DNA of 64,000 nt from Pseudomonas syringae CC1557 (GCF_000452705.1 NZ_CP007014.1:5238501-5302500); one strand, 5' to 3'. Numbered from the stretch's first letter, positions 1 to 12,900 are shown. Made by a program: numbers and translations. Notes: generated from the letters alone by a model not told the origin.

Positions 1-1323
1 CACGGTAGCTGCACCCACGATCACCCCGGCCAATGCACCGTTGCGCGTCATGCCCTTCCACAGTACCGAGATCAGCACCACAGGGCCGAACGCTGCGCCG
101 AAACCGGCCCAGGCATAACTCACCAGACCCAACACACGGTTTTCGGGGTTGGCGGCCAGCAGAATGGCGATGATTGCGATCAATAACACCATGGCACGAC
201 CGACCCAGACCAACTCGACCTGCGAAGCACTTTTGCGCAGGTAAGCTTTATAGAAGTCTTCAGTCAGCGCACTGGAACACACCAGCAACTGGCAGCTCAA
301 CGTGCTCATGACCGCAGCCAGAATCGCCGAGAGCAGCACACCTGCAATCCATGGGTTGAACAGCAGCTTGGCCAGTTCGATGAAGACGCGCTCCGGGTTT
401 TCGGTCACGGGCCCGGCAACATCCGGATGCGCCGAGAAGTAGGCAATCCCGAAGAACCCTACTGCTACCGTGCCGCCCAGGCACAGAATCATCCAGGCCA
501 TGGAAATGCGTCGGGCGTTGGCTATCGATTTGACCGAATCCGCCGCCATGAAGCGCGCCAGAATATGCGGCTGACCGAAATAGCCCAGCCCCCAGCCGAG
601 CAGGGAAATGATACCGATGAAGGTGGTGTTCTTGAACATGTCAAAGCTGGTCGGATCTTTCGCTTCGATCGCCAGGAACGTGGCATCGACGCCACCGGTC
701 GCCAACAGGACGATGATCGGCGTCAGGATCAGGGCGAAGATCATCAGCGTGGCCTGCACGGTATCTGTCCAGCTGACCGCCAGGAAGCCGCCGACAAAGG
801 TGTAGGCGATGGTCGCAGCGGCACCGGCCCACAGAGCGGTTTCATAGGACATGCCAAAGGTGCTTTCGAACAGACGTGCCCCTGCGACAATGCCGGAGGC
901 GCAATAGATTGTGAAAAACACCAGAATCACGATGGCCGAAATGATGCGCAGCATGCCACTGCTATCTTCGAAGCGGCTGCTGAAGTAGTCCGGCAGGGTC
1001 AAGGCGTCGCCGTTGTGCTCGGTCTGCACGCGCAGGCGACCAGCCACCAGCAGCCAGTTCAGGTAGGCACCGATGATCAAACCGACGGCAATCCAGCTTT
1101 CCGACAGACCAGACATGTAAATCGCTCCCGGCAAGCCCATCAGCAGCCAGCCGCTCATGTCCGAGGCACCGGCCGAGAGTGCAGTCACCACACTGCCCAG
1201 GCTGCGACCACCGAGAATGTAATCCGACAGGTTATTGGTGGAGCGATAGGCCATCAGACCGATCAGTACCATTGCTGCGATATAGATCACGAACGTGATC
1301 AAGGTAGGGTTGCTGACACTCAT
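1..1323 (-). CDS. putP: Sodium/proline symporter PutP, partial (C-terminus beyond window)
   Basis: Sodium-coupled proline importer of the SSF (solute:sodium symporter) family in the inner membrane; it feeds proline to the adjacent PutA. The reading frame starts at the ATG ending at 1323 (MSVSNPTLITFVIYIAAMV) and stays open to the window edge, giving about 441 of the usual roughly 490 residues. Many hydrophobic helices are visible, together with SSF-type stretches such as LSAGASDMSGWLLMG (about residues 49-63) and GWGLGYFGQPHILARFMAA. It is transcribed divergently from putA, and the shared 430-bp spacer carries repeated GTTGCA boxes. Nothing looks broken in the visible part. Confidence 0.95.
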   Translation of the reverse strand, partial: MSVSNPTLITFVIYIAAMVLIGLMAYRSTNNLSDYILGGRSLGSVVTALSAGASDMSGWLLMGLPGAIYMSGLSESWIAVGLIIGAYLNWLLVAGRLRVQTEHNGDALTLPDYFSSRFEDSSGMLRIISAIVILVFFTIYCASGIVAGARLFESTFGMSYETALWAGAAATIAYTFVGGFLAVSWTDTVQATLMIFALILTPIIVLLATGGVDATFLAIEAKDPTSFDMFKNTTFIGIISLLGWGLGYFGQPHILARFMAADSVKSIANARRISMAWMILCLGGTVAVGFFGIAYFSAHPDVAGPVTENPERVFIELAKLLFNPWIAGVLLSAILAAVMSTLSCQLLVCSSALTEDFYKAYLRKSASQVELVWVGRAMVLLIAIIAILLAANPENRVLGLVSYAWAGFGAAFGPVVLISVLWKGMTRNGALAGVIVGAATV

Positions 1324-1445
1324 AAGTTCTGCCTTGGCATTGTTTTTATGTTGGCACCTGATGCGCGAGGGACAGCGCATGCAGCGCTGCCTCAACCATG
1401 CACCCGGCACCGCGCTGACTGATTCCGTGAGGAATGGCAGTCACG

Positions 1446-1681
1446 GTTGCACCGAGGGGACGGATCCTATGGAACAAACAGAACAAGGTGCAACCCATTT
1501 CGTCATGCAAGTTGCACCTGTTACAAAAAATCAAGCGCAAACACTTTTACGCCCCATTTTAGGGCGCCCTGCCGAAATTCGCAAAAATCAGCGCACCAGC
1601 TTCGAGCGCAGCGGCCTTTTTTGCGGTCGTTCGCTGCAAGCGTTACAAAATATTCCTTAAACAGGGTTGCACTCGGTTGCA
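1446..1681. promoter_or_regulatory. putP-putA divergent control region with five GTTGCA boxes
   Basis: The 430-bp spacer between putP and putA (1324-1753) has no gene. It holds five copies of GTTGCA or its complement: 1446-1451, 1489-1494 (complement), 1511-1516, 1666-1671 and 1676-1681. A sixth (complement) lies inside putA at 1894-1899. GTTGCA is the known core recognised by the ribbon-helix-helix domain of E. coli PutA, so these are likely PutA auto-operators that repress both genes without proline. The last two boxes are spaced exactly 10 bp apart, one helical turn. A possible -10 (TATAAC, 1735-1740) and a GAGGA ribosome site precede putA. Confidence 0.65.
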
Positions 1682-1753
1682 CCCGGCCCCTTTGCAAAGC
1701 TAATCTGCGTCAAAGCCGATGCCACCTTCGAGTGGCTATAACGAGGACAAGAC

Positions 1754-4700
1754 ATGGCCACCACCACTCTGGGCGTGAAGCTCGACGACCCGACCCGCGA
1801 GCGATTGAAAGCTGCCGCCCACTCCATCGACCGCACGCCGCACTGGTTGATCAAGCAGGCGATCTTCAATTACCTGGAAAAGCTGGAGAGTGGTGCAACC
1901 TTGCTGGAACTCGACGGTTCGGCTGCCAAAGACAGTGACGACCGTGGTGAATTGGCGGAAGACGCCGGGCTGCAATGTTTTCTGGATTTTGCCGAAAGCA
2001 TTCAGCCTCAATCTGTGTTGCGTGCAGCGATTACCTCCGCCTACCGTCGCCCAGAACCGGAAGTCGTGCCGATGCTGCTGGAGCAGGCGCGTCTGACCGC
2101 GCCGGTCGCGGAAGCCACCAACAAGATGGCGGCATCGATTGCCGAAAAGCTGCGCAACCAGAAAAGTGCAGGCGGCCGCGCCGGTATCGTTCAGGGCCTG
2201 CTACAAGAGTTTTCGCTGTCGTCCCAGGAAGGTGTCGCCCTGATGTGTCTGGCCGAAGCGCTGCTGCGCATCCCGGACAAGGGCACACGCGATGCATTGA
2301 TTCGCGACAAGATCAGCAACGGTAACTGGCAGCCACACCTGGGCAATAGTCCATCGTTGTTTGTCAATGCGGCCACCTGGGGCCTGCTGCTGACCGGCAA
2401 GCTGGTCGCCACGCACAATGAAGCAGGCCTGACCTCTTCGCTGAGCCGCATTATCGGCAGAAGCGGCGAGCCGATGATCCGCAAGGGCGTCGACATGGCC
2501 ATGCGCCTGATGGGCGAGCAGTTTGTCACCGGCGAAACCATCGGCGAAGCGCTGGCCAACGCCAGTCGCTTCGAGGCCAAAGGCTTTCGCTATTCCTACG
2601 ACATGCTCGGTGAAGCCGCGCTGACTGAACATGACGCTCAGAAATATCTGGCGTCCTACGAGCAGGCCATCCATTCCATCGGCAAAGCGTCGCATGGCCG
2701 TGGCATCTACGAAGGCCCGGGCATTTCCATCAAGCTGTCGGCACTGCATCCGCGCTACAGCCGCGCCCAGTACGAACGCGTGATGGAAGAACTGTACCCA
2801 CGCCTGCTGGCGCTGACGCTGCTGGCCAAGCAGTACGATATTGGCCTGAACATTGATGCCGAAGAAGCCGACCGTCTGGAGCTGTCGCTGGATCTGCTCG
2901 AACGGCTGTGCTTCGAGCCGCAACTGACCGGCTGGAACGGCATCGGCTTCGTGATCCAGGCGTATCAGAAACGCTGCCCGTATGTGATCGATTACGTGAT
3001 CGACCTGGCACGCCGCAGTCGCCATCGCCTGATGATTCGCCTGGTGAAAGGCGCGTACTGGGACAGCGAGATCAAGCGCGCTCAGGTCGAAGGCCTGGAA
3101 GGCTATCCGGTCTACACCCGCAAGGTGTATACCGATGTGTCCTACATCGCCTGCGCCCGCAAGCTGCTGGCCGCACCGGAAGTCATCTATCCACAATTCG
3201 CTACGCACAACGCCCATACCCTGGCGGCCATCTACCAGATTGCCGGTCAGAACTATTACCCCGGCCAGTACGAATTCCAGTGCCTGCACGGCATGGGCGA
3301 ACCTCTCTATGAACAGGTTGTAGGCAAAGTCGCCGACGGCAAGCTGAATCGTCCGTGCCGCGTGTACGCGCCGGTCGGCACCCATGAAACCCTGCTGGCT
3401 TATCTGGTGCGTCGCCTGCTGGAGAACGGTGCCAACACCTCGTTCGTCAACCGCATTGCCGACCACTCGATCTCCATTCAGGAACTGGTTGCAGATCCGG
3501 TTAGCCAGATCGAACGCATGGCAACCCAGGAAGGCGGTTTCGGCCTGCCGCACCCGCGTATTCCGCTGCCACGCGACCTGTACGGCTCAGAGCGCGCCAA
3601 CTCCAGCGGCATCGACATGGCCAACGAGCATCGTCTCGCTTCGCTGTCTTCGGCGTTGCTGGCGACCGCGCACAACGACTGGAAAGCCGCGCCAATGCTT
3701 GGCTGCCCGGCCGGTGCAGGCAGCCTGAGCGCTGCGTTGAACCCCTCGGACTCACGTGACGTCGTGGGCCATGTGCAGGAAGCGTCCTTGCAAGACGTCG
3801 ATAACGCTATTCAGTGCGCCCTGAGCGCTGGCCCGATCTGGCAAGCCACGCCGCCTGCCGAACGCGCCGCGATTCTGGAGCGCGCTGCCGACCTGATGGA
3901 AGGCGAGATTCAACCGTTGATGGGCCTGTTGGTCCGGGAAGCAGGCAAGACATTCGCCAACGCCATCGCCGAAGTGCGTGAAGCCGTGGATTTCCTGCGC
4001 TACTACGCTGTGCAGGCACGCAACGACTTTACCAACGACGGCCACCGTCCACTGGGACCAGTGGTGTGCATCAGCCCGTGGAACTTCCCGCTGGCGATCT
4101 TCAGCGGTCAGGTCGCTGCTGCGCTGGCCGCGGGCAATCCGGTGCTGGCCAAGCCTGCCGAACAAACCCCATTGATTGCTGCTCAGGCGGTACGTCTGTT
4201 GCTCGAAGCCGGCATTCCGGAAGGCGTGCTGCAACTGCTGCCGGGCCGTGGCGAAACCGTAGGTGCCGGTCTGGTGGGCGATGAACGCGTCAAAGGCGTC
4301 ATGTTCACCGGCTCCACCGAAGTCGCCCGCCTGCTGCAACGCAACGTGGCCGGTCGTCTTGACTCGCAGGGCCGACCCATTCCGCTGATCGCCGAAACCG
4401 GTGGTCAGAACGCAATGATCGTCGACTCTTCGGCGCTGACCGAACAAGTGGTCATCGACGTGGTGTCTTCGGCATTCGACAGCGCCGGTCAACGCTGCTC
4501 GGCCCTGCGCGTGCTGTGCCTGCAAGAAGATTCTGCTGATCGCGTCATCGAAATGCTCAAGGGCGCGATGGCTGAAAACCGTCTCGGCAACCCGGAGCGC
4601 CTGTCGGTGGACATCGGGCCGGTGATCGATGCCGAAGCCAAGGCCGGTATCGAAAAACACATCCAGGGCATGCGCGACAAGGGCCGCACGGTCTATCAGG

Positions 4701-5707
4701 TTGCCATCGCCGACAGTGTCGAACTCAAGCGCGGCACCTACGTGATGCCAACGCTGATCGAACTGGAAAGTTTTGACGAACTGCAACGTGAAATCTTTGG
4801 CCCGGTACTGCACGTGGTGCGCTACAAGCGCAAGGAACTGGACCAGTTGCTCGCGCAGATCAATGCCTCCGGCTACGGCCTGACCCTTGGTGTGCATACC
4901 CGCATCGACGAAACCATCGCCAAGGTCGTCGATAACGTCAACGCCGGTAATGTCTATGTGAACCGCAACATTGTCGGTGCGGTGGTTGGTGTTCAGCCGT
5001 TTGGCGGCGAGGGTTTGTCCGGCACAGGTCCAAAAGCCGGCGGGCCGCTGTACCTGTATCGCCTGCTGTCGACCCGCCCGCAGGACGCCATCGAGAAATC
5101 GTTCGTGCGCAGCGACGCGCTGTCTGCGCCGGATACTCGTCTGCGTGATGCACTAAGCAAGCCGTTGCACGCGCTGAAAACCTGGGCCGCCAGCAATCAG
5201 CAGTCGGAACTGGAGGCCTTGTGCAGTCAGTACGCCGAGCAATCGCAAAGTGGCATCACCCGGCAACTGGCCGGCCCGACCGGCGAGCGCAACAGCTACG
5301 CCATCCTGCCGCGCGAACATGTGCTGTGCCTGGCTGACGACGAGAACGACCTGCTGATTCAACTGGCTGCGGTGCTGGCAGTCGGTGGCTCGGCCATCTG
5401 GCCGGAAAGCGACATCAGCAAACCGCTTCGCGGCCGTTTGCCGAAGGACGTGCAGGCCCGCATCAAACTGATCCCGGACTGGAGCAAGGACGAAGTCGCC
5501 ATCGACGCCGTCCTGCACCACGGCGACTCCGACCAGTTGCGCGCGATCTGCCAGCAGATCGCCCAGCGCAGCGGCGCAATTGTCGGCGTCAACGGCCTGT
5601 CCCACGGTGAAACCAACATCCCGCTGGAGCGCCTGGTGATCGAACGTGCCTTGAGCGTCAACACCGCAGCGGCGGGAGGCAATGCGAGTTTGATGACGAT
5701 TGGCTGA
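1754..5707 (+). CDS. putA: Trifunctional PutA: proline dehydrogenase / P5C dehydrogenase / repressor
   Basis: Oxidises proline to glutamate in two steps (FAD proline dehydrogenase, then NAD-dependent glutamate-semialdehyde dehydrogenase) and represses put genes. At 1317 aa it is full length for the trifunctional type. An N-terminal ribbon-helix-helix domain (about 1-45, starting MATTTLGVKLDDPTRERL) is followed by the proline dehydrogenase barrel (about 260-570), the aldehyde dehydrogenase (about 650-1130) and a C-terminal tail. The aldehyde dehydrogenase active-site Cys is residue 915 in GQRCSAL, and the partner Glu lies in IAETGGQN (about 881). The start follows a GAGGA site. The gene is divergent from putP and followed by an intergenic repeat. 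Confidence 0.98.
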   Translation: MATTTLGVKLDDPTRERLKAAAHSIDRTPHWLIKQAIFNYLEKLESGATLLELDGSAAKDSDDRGELAEDAGLQCFLDFAESIQPQSVLRAAITSAYRRPEPEVVPMLLEQARLTAPVAEATNKMAASIAEKLRNQKSAGGRAGIVQGLLQEFSLSSQEGVALMCLAEALLRIPDKGTRDALIRDKISNGNWQPHLGNSPSLFVNAATWGLLLTGKLVATHNEAGLTSSLSRIIGRSGEPMIRKGVDMAMRLMGEQFVTGETIGEALANASRFEAKGFRYSYDMLGEAALTEHDAQKYLASYEQAIHSIGKASHGRGIYEGPGISIKLSALHPRYSRAQYERVMEELYPRLLALTLLAKQYDIGLNIDAEEADRLELSLDLLERLCFEPQLTGWNGIGFVIQAYQKRCPYVIDYVIDLARRSRHRLMIRLVKGAYWDSEIKRAQVEGLEGYPVYTRKVYTDVSYIACARKLLAAPEVIYPQFATHNAHTLAAIYQIAGQNYYPGQYEFQCLHGMGEPLYEQVVGKVADGKLNRPCRVYAPVGTHETLLAYLVRRLLENGANTSFVNRIADHSISIQELVADPVSQIERMATQEGGFGLPHPRIPLPRDLYGSERANSSGIDMANEHRLASLSSALLATAHNDWKAAPMLGCPAGAGSLSAALNPSDSRDVVGHVQEASLQDVDNAIQCALSAGPIWQATPPAERAAILERAADLMEGEIQPLMGLLVREAGKTFANAIAEVREAVDFLRYYAVQARNDFTNDGHRPLGPVVCISPWNFPLAIFSGQVAAALAAGNPVLAKPAEQTPLIAAQAVRLLLEAGIPEGVLQLLPGRGETVGAGLVGDERVKGVMFTGSTEVARLLQRNVAGRLDSQGRPIPLIAETGGQNAMIVDSSALTEQVVIDVVSSAFDSAGQRCSALRVLCLQEDSADRVIEMLKGAMAENRLGNPERLSVDIGPVIDAEAKAGIEKHIQGMRDKGRTVYQVAIADSVELKRGTYVMPTLIELESFDELQREIFGPVLHVVRYKRKELDQLLAQINASGYGLTLGVHTRIDETIAKVVDNVNAGNVYVNRNIVGAVVGVQPFGGEGLSGTGPKAGGPLYLYRLLSTRPQDAIEKSFVRSDALSAPDTRLRDALSKPLHALKTWAASNQQSELEALCSQYAEQSQSGITRQLAGPTGERNSYAILPREHVLCLADDENDLLIQLAAVLAVGGSAIWPESDISKPLRGRLPKDVQARIKLIPDWSKDEVAIDAVLHHGDSDQLRAICQQIAQRSGAIVGVNGLSHGETNIPLERLVIERALSVNTAAAGGNASLMTIG

Positions 5708-5737
5708 TGCCGCGCTTTAGCAGATAACGCAGAGCGC

Positions 5738-5836
5738 CACGCAAGGCATTCCCTTGCGGGAGCGTACGGAACGATAACCTCAACTATCGTGCGACGCTCC
5801 GCGTCGGCATGCCGTTCCGGACGCTCTGCGTCCGGT
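5738..5836 (+). repeat. Palindrome-rich intergenic repeat, copy 1
   Basis: First of six blocks of one repeat family in the window. It contains an ACGAT...ATCGT inverted pair followed by the small hairpin units GACGC-TCC-GCGTC and GGACGC-TCT-GCGTCC. The copy starts about 30 bp after the putA stop. An open frame runs through it into the next gene, but that upstream extension is repeat DNA and not coding. Confidence 0.8.
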
Positions 5837-5967
5837 TCTTTGGCAGGCAGACCTGCATTCATCTCGATACCCCTTACCCACGCCCGCCCATCACCCGAAT
5901 CAATCTTGCTACCCTCCTCACGCAACCCGACCTAGACTCGATCCATTCCAAGAACAGGTACGCCATC

Positions 5968-7770
5968 ATGTCCGAGTCGTTGCTCAGTTCCCGAAATCTG
6001 GCTTTCGAGCTGTATGAAGTGCTGGACGCCGAGGGGCTGACCAAGCGTGAGCGGTTTGCCGAGCATTCGCGGGAAACCTTCGATGCGGCGCTGGGGACGG
6101 CGCGAACCATTGCGCAAAAGTATTTCGCGCCACACAACCGCAAGGCCGACGAGAATGAACCGCGCTACGAGAACGGCGAGGCCATTCTGATTCCGGAGGT
6201 CAAGCCGGCAGTCGACGCATTTCTTGAGGCTGGTTTTCTCAACGCATCGCGTGATTTCGAGGCAGGCGGCATGCAGTTGCCCACCTTGCTGTCGCAAGCC
6301 TGTTTTGCACATTTCCAGGCGGCCAACGTCGGGACCACGTCGTACCCGTTTCTGACGATGGGTGCCGCCAATCTAATCGAGAGTTTCGGCAACGACGAAC
6401 AGAAGCAGCGCTTTCTGCAGCCCATGATCGAGGGTCGTTTTTTCGGCACCATGGCGCTGACCGAACCACATGCCGGCTCGTCGCTGTCGGATATTCGCAC
6501 GCGTGCCGAACCTGCACCCGACGGCACCTATCGGCTGCGCGGCAACAAAATCTTCATTTCCGGAGGCGATCATTCGCTGTCGGAAAACATCGTACACATG
6601 GTCCTGGCAAAACTGCCGGATGCGCCCGGCGGGGTCAAAGGCATCTCGCTGTTCATCGTGCCCAAGTTCCTGGTCAATCCGGACGGTAGCCTCGGCAAGC
6701 GCAACGATGTACTGCTGGCTGGGCTGTTTCACAAGATGGGCTGGAAAGGCACCACCTCCACAGCGCTCAACTTTGGCGATAATGGTGAGTGTGTCGGCTA
6801 TCTGATGGGCAAGCCGCACCATGGTCTGAGTTACATGTTCCAGATGATGAACGAAGCGCGCATCGGCGTTGGCCTTGGCGCCGCAATGCTGGGTTACTCG
6901 GGTTACCTTTACTCGCTGGAGTACGCCCGCGACCGGCCTCAAGGACGCTTGCCCGACAGCAAAAGCCCGGAAAGCAAACCGGTGCCGATCATCCAGCACG
7001 CGGACGTGCGGCGCATGTTGTTGACCCAGAAAGCCTACGTGGAAGGCGCGTTCGACCTCTGCCTGTACGCGTCGCGGCTGTTCGATGATACGCAGACCGG
7101 CGAAACTGAAGATGTCCGCAAGCAGGCTTACGAGCTACTCGACCTGCTGACCCCCATCGTCAAATCCTGGCCCTCGGAGTTTTGCCTGAAAGCCAACGAA
7201 CTGGCAATTCAGGTGCTTGGCGGTCACGGCTATACCCGCGAATACCCGGTCGAGCAATATTACCGGGACAATCGTCTCAATCCGATCCATGAAGGCACGC
7301 AGGGTATTCAGTCTCTGGATCTGCTGGGGCGCAAACTGGCGCAGAACGGTGGGACGGGTCTCAAGCAACTGCTGCGCGTGATCTCGGGCACGTGCGGAAA
7401 AGCGCTGGTGTACGAATCACTTAATGAGCTGCGCCAACCGCTGGAGCAACTGGTAACACGCTTGCAGGCCGTCACCCTCGGCCTGTTGACGGACCTGGCG
7501 CAAGGCAGAATCAGCAGTACGCTCGCCAACTCGGCGCTGTACCTCAAGGTATTCGGGCATACCGTTGTCGGCTGGCGCTGGCTTGAGCAAGCCGTGCGTG
7601 CCGAGCAAGGACTGAGCAAAGGCAATCCAGCCGACAGCGACTTCTACAACGGCAAACTGCAAGCGGCACGGTACTTTCTGACCTGGGAAATACCGGGCTG
7701 CCATCACGAACTGACCATTCTGGAAAACCGTGATGACACATGCCTCGCAATGCGCGATGACTGGTTCTGA
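5968..7770 (+). CDS. Acyl-CoA dehydrogenase, long form with C-terminal extension
   Basis: Flavoprotein of the acyl-CoA dehydrogenase family, introducing the alpha-beta double bond of an acyl-CoA in beta-oxidation or a related catabolic route; the substrate cannot be told from sequence. At 600 aa it is the long form with an extra C-terminal domain. Visible family signatures are ALTEPHAGSSLSDIRTRA (mid domain, FAD side), KIFISGGDH and, near residue 445, NPIHEGTQGIQSLDLLGRK, where the Glu of HEGTQG is in the position of the catalytic base in related enzymes. The start chosen is the ATG at 5968 (MSESLLSSRNLAFELYEVL); the frame is open further upstream only through repeat sequence. It appears monocistronic. 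Confidence 0.93.
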   Translation: MSESLLSSRNLAFELYEVLDAEGLTKRERFAEHSRETFDAALGTARTIAQKYFAPHNRKADENEPRYENGEAILIPEVKPAVDAFLEAGFLNASRDFEAGGMQLPTLLSQACFAHFQAANVGTTSYPFLTMGAANLIESFGNDEQKQRFLQPMIEGRFFGTMALTEPHAGSSLSDIRTRAEPAPDGTYRLRGNKIFISGGDHSLSENIVHMVLAKLPDAPGGVKGISLFIVPKFLVNPDGSLGKRNDVLLAGLFHKMGWKGTTSTALNFGDNGECVGYLMGKPHHGLSYMFQMMNEARIGVGLGAAMLGYSGYLYSLEYARDRPQGRLPDSKSPESKPVPIIQHADVRRMLLTQKAYVEGAFDLCLYASRLFDDTQTGETEDVRKQAYELLDLLTPIVKSWPSEFCLKANELAIQVLGGHGYTREYPVEQYYRDNRLNPIHEGTQGIQSLDLLGRKLAQNGGTGLKQLLRVISGTCGKALVYESLNELRQPLEQLVTRLQAVTLGLLTDLAQGRISSTLANSALYLKVFGHTVVGWRWLEQAVRAEQGLSKGNPADSDFYNGKLQAARYFLTWEIPGCHHELTILENRDDTCLAMRDDWF

Positions 7771-8047
7771 TGAAAACCTGGCCGGCTGTTGGTCAGTGAG
7801 CGCTGAACAGATCCGTCAGTGAACTCTGCGGGAAAACCGGTCGACCAGTACCCGTACGCCATAGGCCTTGATGCCCTTCGCAGGCAGAACCGGGAATATC
7901 CTCACTGGCGAGAGAAAACCGAATGATCGGGTTTCGACTCATCCTTAGTGCGCTCTATACCGACTCAGAACTCCGCTTGATAGCGAAGTTTGCACCTCTA
8001 GCAAACGGCAGATCAGCTACGAACCTCGCCTGACCTGAAATTGCACT

Positions 8048-8077
8048 TTGACAGCCAAGCAATTCAACAGGTTAAAT
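8048..8077 (+). promoter_or_regulatory. Candidate sigma-70 promoter for the antiporter gene
   Basis: TTGACA (8048-8053) and TTAAAT (8072-8077) are separated by 18 bp, which would give a leader of about 65 nt before the TTG start at 8151. The rest of the 380-bp spacer 7771-8150 shows no gene or repeat. The -35 is perfect and the -10 weak, so this is a tentative call. Confidence 0.35.
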
Positions 8078-8150
8078 CCCTTGGCACGCGGACTGCATGG
8101 TCAGCTTTCGCCCTTCCCGCTTCAATTCAGTTTTCTACGGAGTACCGCCT

Positions 8151-9893
<1,743 letters not shown>

Positions 9894-9916
9894 ACTGCCA
9901 ATCCACACGTACCATC

Positions 9917-12900
9917 ATGCGACCGGTGTCTATGTTTTCCCTGCGTTCCATTTGTGCTGCCGCACTGTTTGCGCTCTGCCTGTCTACATTTCCGGCGCTG
10001 GCCGCCGACCCGCCAACCGCTCAGGCTGTTCAGCAAAGCCTCGACAAGATCGCCGACCGCAAGCTGTCTGACGCGGATCAGAAAGCCTTGCAGCAGGTGC
10101 TCGAGCAAACGCTCGGGTTCCTCGCCAGCAAAGAGGACAGCGAGCAGAAGCTCAAGGCACTCAAACAGCAGCTCAATGAAGCCCCGAAACAGACCACCGA
10201 CAACCAGCGCGAACTGGCCCGTCTGAAGGAAAGCAAGATCGTTCCTGTCACGCAACGCTATGGCGGCCTCGACGTGCCGCAGTTGGAGCAGCTTCTCAGC
10301 CAGCGCAGCACCCAGCAAAGCGATCTGCAGAAAGAGCTCAACGACGCCAACAGCCTGACCATTACCGCCCAGACCCGACCGGAGCGAGCGCAGGCTGAAA
10401 TCAGTGCCAACCAGACGCGTATCCAGCAGATCAACAACATCCTCAAGAACGGCAAGGATAACGGCAAGACGCTGACCGCTGATCAACGCAACCTGCTCAA
10501 TGCCGAGCTGGCGTCGATCAATGCCTTGAACCTGTTGCGTCGACAGGAGCTGGCAGGCAACAGCCAGTTGCAGGACCTCGGCGGCAGCCAGCATGACCTG
10601 CTGACCGAAAAAGTCGCTCGCCAGGAGCAGGAAATTCAGGACCTGCAAACCCTGATCAACGACAAACGCCGCGCCCAGTCGCAGAAGACCGTGGCCGAGC
10701 TGTCCCTTGAAGCGCAGAAGTCCGGTGGCAGCAGCCTGCTGGCGACCGAAAGTGCGGAAAACCTCAAGCTCTCCGACTACCTGCTGCGTGGCACCGATCG
10801 CCTCAACGAACTGACCCAGCAGAACCTCAAGACCAAACAGCAACTCGACAACCTGACCCAGACTGATCAGGCCTTGAGCGAGCAGATCAACGTCCTGAGC
10901 GGCAGCCTGCTGCTGTCGAAAATTCTCTACAAACAGAAACAGTCCCTGCCGCATCTGGAGCTGGACAAAGGCCTGGCTGACGAAATCGCCAACATCCGCC
11001 TGTACCAGTTCGACATCAATCAGAAGCGCGAGCAGATGAGCACCCCGAACGCGTACGTTGATCGTCTGCTCGCCACTCAACCGCCCGAAAACGTCACGCC
11101 GCAGCTGCGCAGAACGCTGCTGGACCTGGCGATCACCCGCAGCGACCTGCTGGAACGGCTGAACCGCGAACTGAGCGCGCTGCTCAACGAATCCATCACC
11201 CTGCAACTGAACCAGAAACAGCTGACCAGCACCGCGCTCAGCCTGCGCTCCACGCTGGACGAACAGATGTTCTGGATCCCCAGCAACAAACCGCTGGATC
11301 TGGAGTGGTTCCAGAACATCTGGCCGCGCCTGGAAAAACAGATTGCGACCCTGCCCTGGACGTCCAGCCTCAGCGAACTGTCGGACGGTCTGACCCAGCG
11401 CCCGCTGCTGTTTCTGCCCCTGCTGTTGCTGATCGGTGTGCTGACCTGGAGGCGCAAGGCGCTGTACCAGAAGCTCAACCGGCTGCATGCCGACATTGGC
11501 CATTTCAAACGTGACAGCCAGTGGAAAACACCGCTGGCCCTGTTGATCAACGTGCTGCTGGCGATGCCGGTTGCCTTGGGGCTGGCCCTATGCGGCTATG
11601 CGCTGCAAATCGACGCCCGTGGGCAAAACGCCAATCTGGGCGAGGCCTTGCTGCAAATCGCCCTGGCCTGGCTGGTGTTCTACACCGCGTATCGCGTGCT
11701 GGCCCCGCAAGGCGTCGCGCAATTGCACTTCCGCTGGGAAACGGCGCAGGTCGAATTCCTGCGTGGCTGGATTCGTCGTCTGGGCCTGGTGGTGCTGGCG
11801 CTGGTGGCGGTGGTCGCGGTTGCCGAACACCAGCCTGCGGCGCTGGCCGACGATGTGCTGGGTATTGGCGTGGTACTGACCTGTTACGCGCTGATGACCT
11901 GGCTGCTGGGCCGCCTGTTGATCTCAAGCCCTACGCACCACAACGCTTCGCTGTTCCGCAAGGCCATCGGTGTGGCGTTCACGGCATTGCCCGTCGCGCT
12001 GTTTCTGGCGGTGTGCTTCGGCTATTACTACACCGCACTCAAGCTCAGCGACCGGCTGATCGACACCCTGTACCTGATGATGATCTGGCTGATGGTCGAA
12101 GCCACCTTCGTCCGCGGTCTCGGCGTTGCGGCACGGCGTCTGGCCTATCAGCGCGCATTGGCCAAACGCCAGGCAGCGAGAGAAAGCGGCGACAGCGATA
12201 TTCCGGTCGAAGAGCCAAAGCTGGACATCGAACAGGTCAACCAGCAGTCGCTACGTCTGATTCGACTGGCCTTGCTGGCCGGTTTTGTCGGCGCGCTGTA
12301 CCTGGTCTGGGCCGAGCTGATCACCGTGTTCGCTTACCTCGACAACATCATTCTCTACGAATACACCAGCGGCACCGGCGCCAACATGAGCATGGTGCCG
12401 ATCAGCCTGAGCGACTTCCTCGGCGCCGGGGTGATCATCGTCACCACCTTCGTGCTGGCGGGCAACCTGCCCGGCCTGCTGGAAGTGCTGGTGCTGTCAC
12501 GCATGAACCTGGCGCAAGGCAGTGCCTACGCGACGACCACGTTGCTGTCCTACACCATCGCCGGCATCGGTTTCGTGACCACGCTGTCGACGCTGGGCGT
12601 GAGCTGGGACAAGTTGCAGTGGCTGGTCGCGGCACTGTCGGTAGGCCTGGGGTTCGGCATGCAGGAGATCTTCGCCAACTTCATTTCCGGCATCATGATC
12701 CTCTTCGAGCGCCCGGTACGGATCGGCGACACCATCACCATCGGTGCCCTGTCGGGTACAGTCAGCAAGATTCGCATTCGTGCCACGACCATCACCGACT
12801 TCGACCGCAAGGACATCATCGTCCCGAACAAGACCTTCATTACCGGCCAGCTCATCAACTGGTCGCTGACTGACACGATCACCCGCGTGACGCTCAAGCT

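Noticed and set aside
427..1422. 331-codon plus-strand frame
   Set aside because: Antisense to putP, rich in Gln, His and Arg with no family pattern; putP is clear on the other strand.
2201..3553. 450-codon minus-strand frame inside putA
   Set aside because: Shadow of high-GC putA codons; composition is Gln/His-rich and antisense-like.
5809..5967. N-terminal extension of the acyl-CoA dehydrogenase
   Set aside because: Runs through repeat copy 1; conservation begins at the ATG at 5968.
11521..12873. 450-codon plus-strand frame
   Set aside because: Shifted frame of mscK, Arg/Gly/Pro-rich; the MscS motifs are in the other frame.
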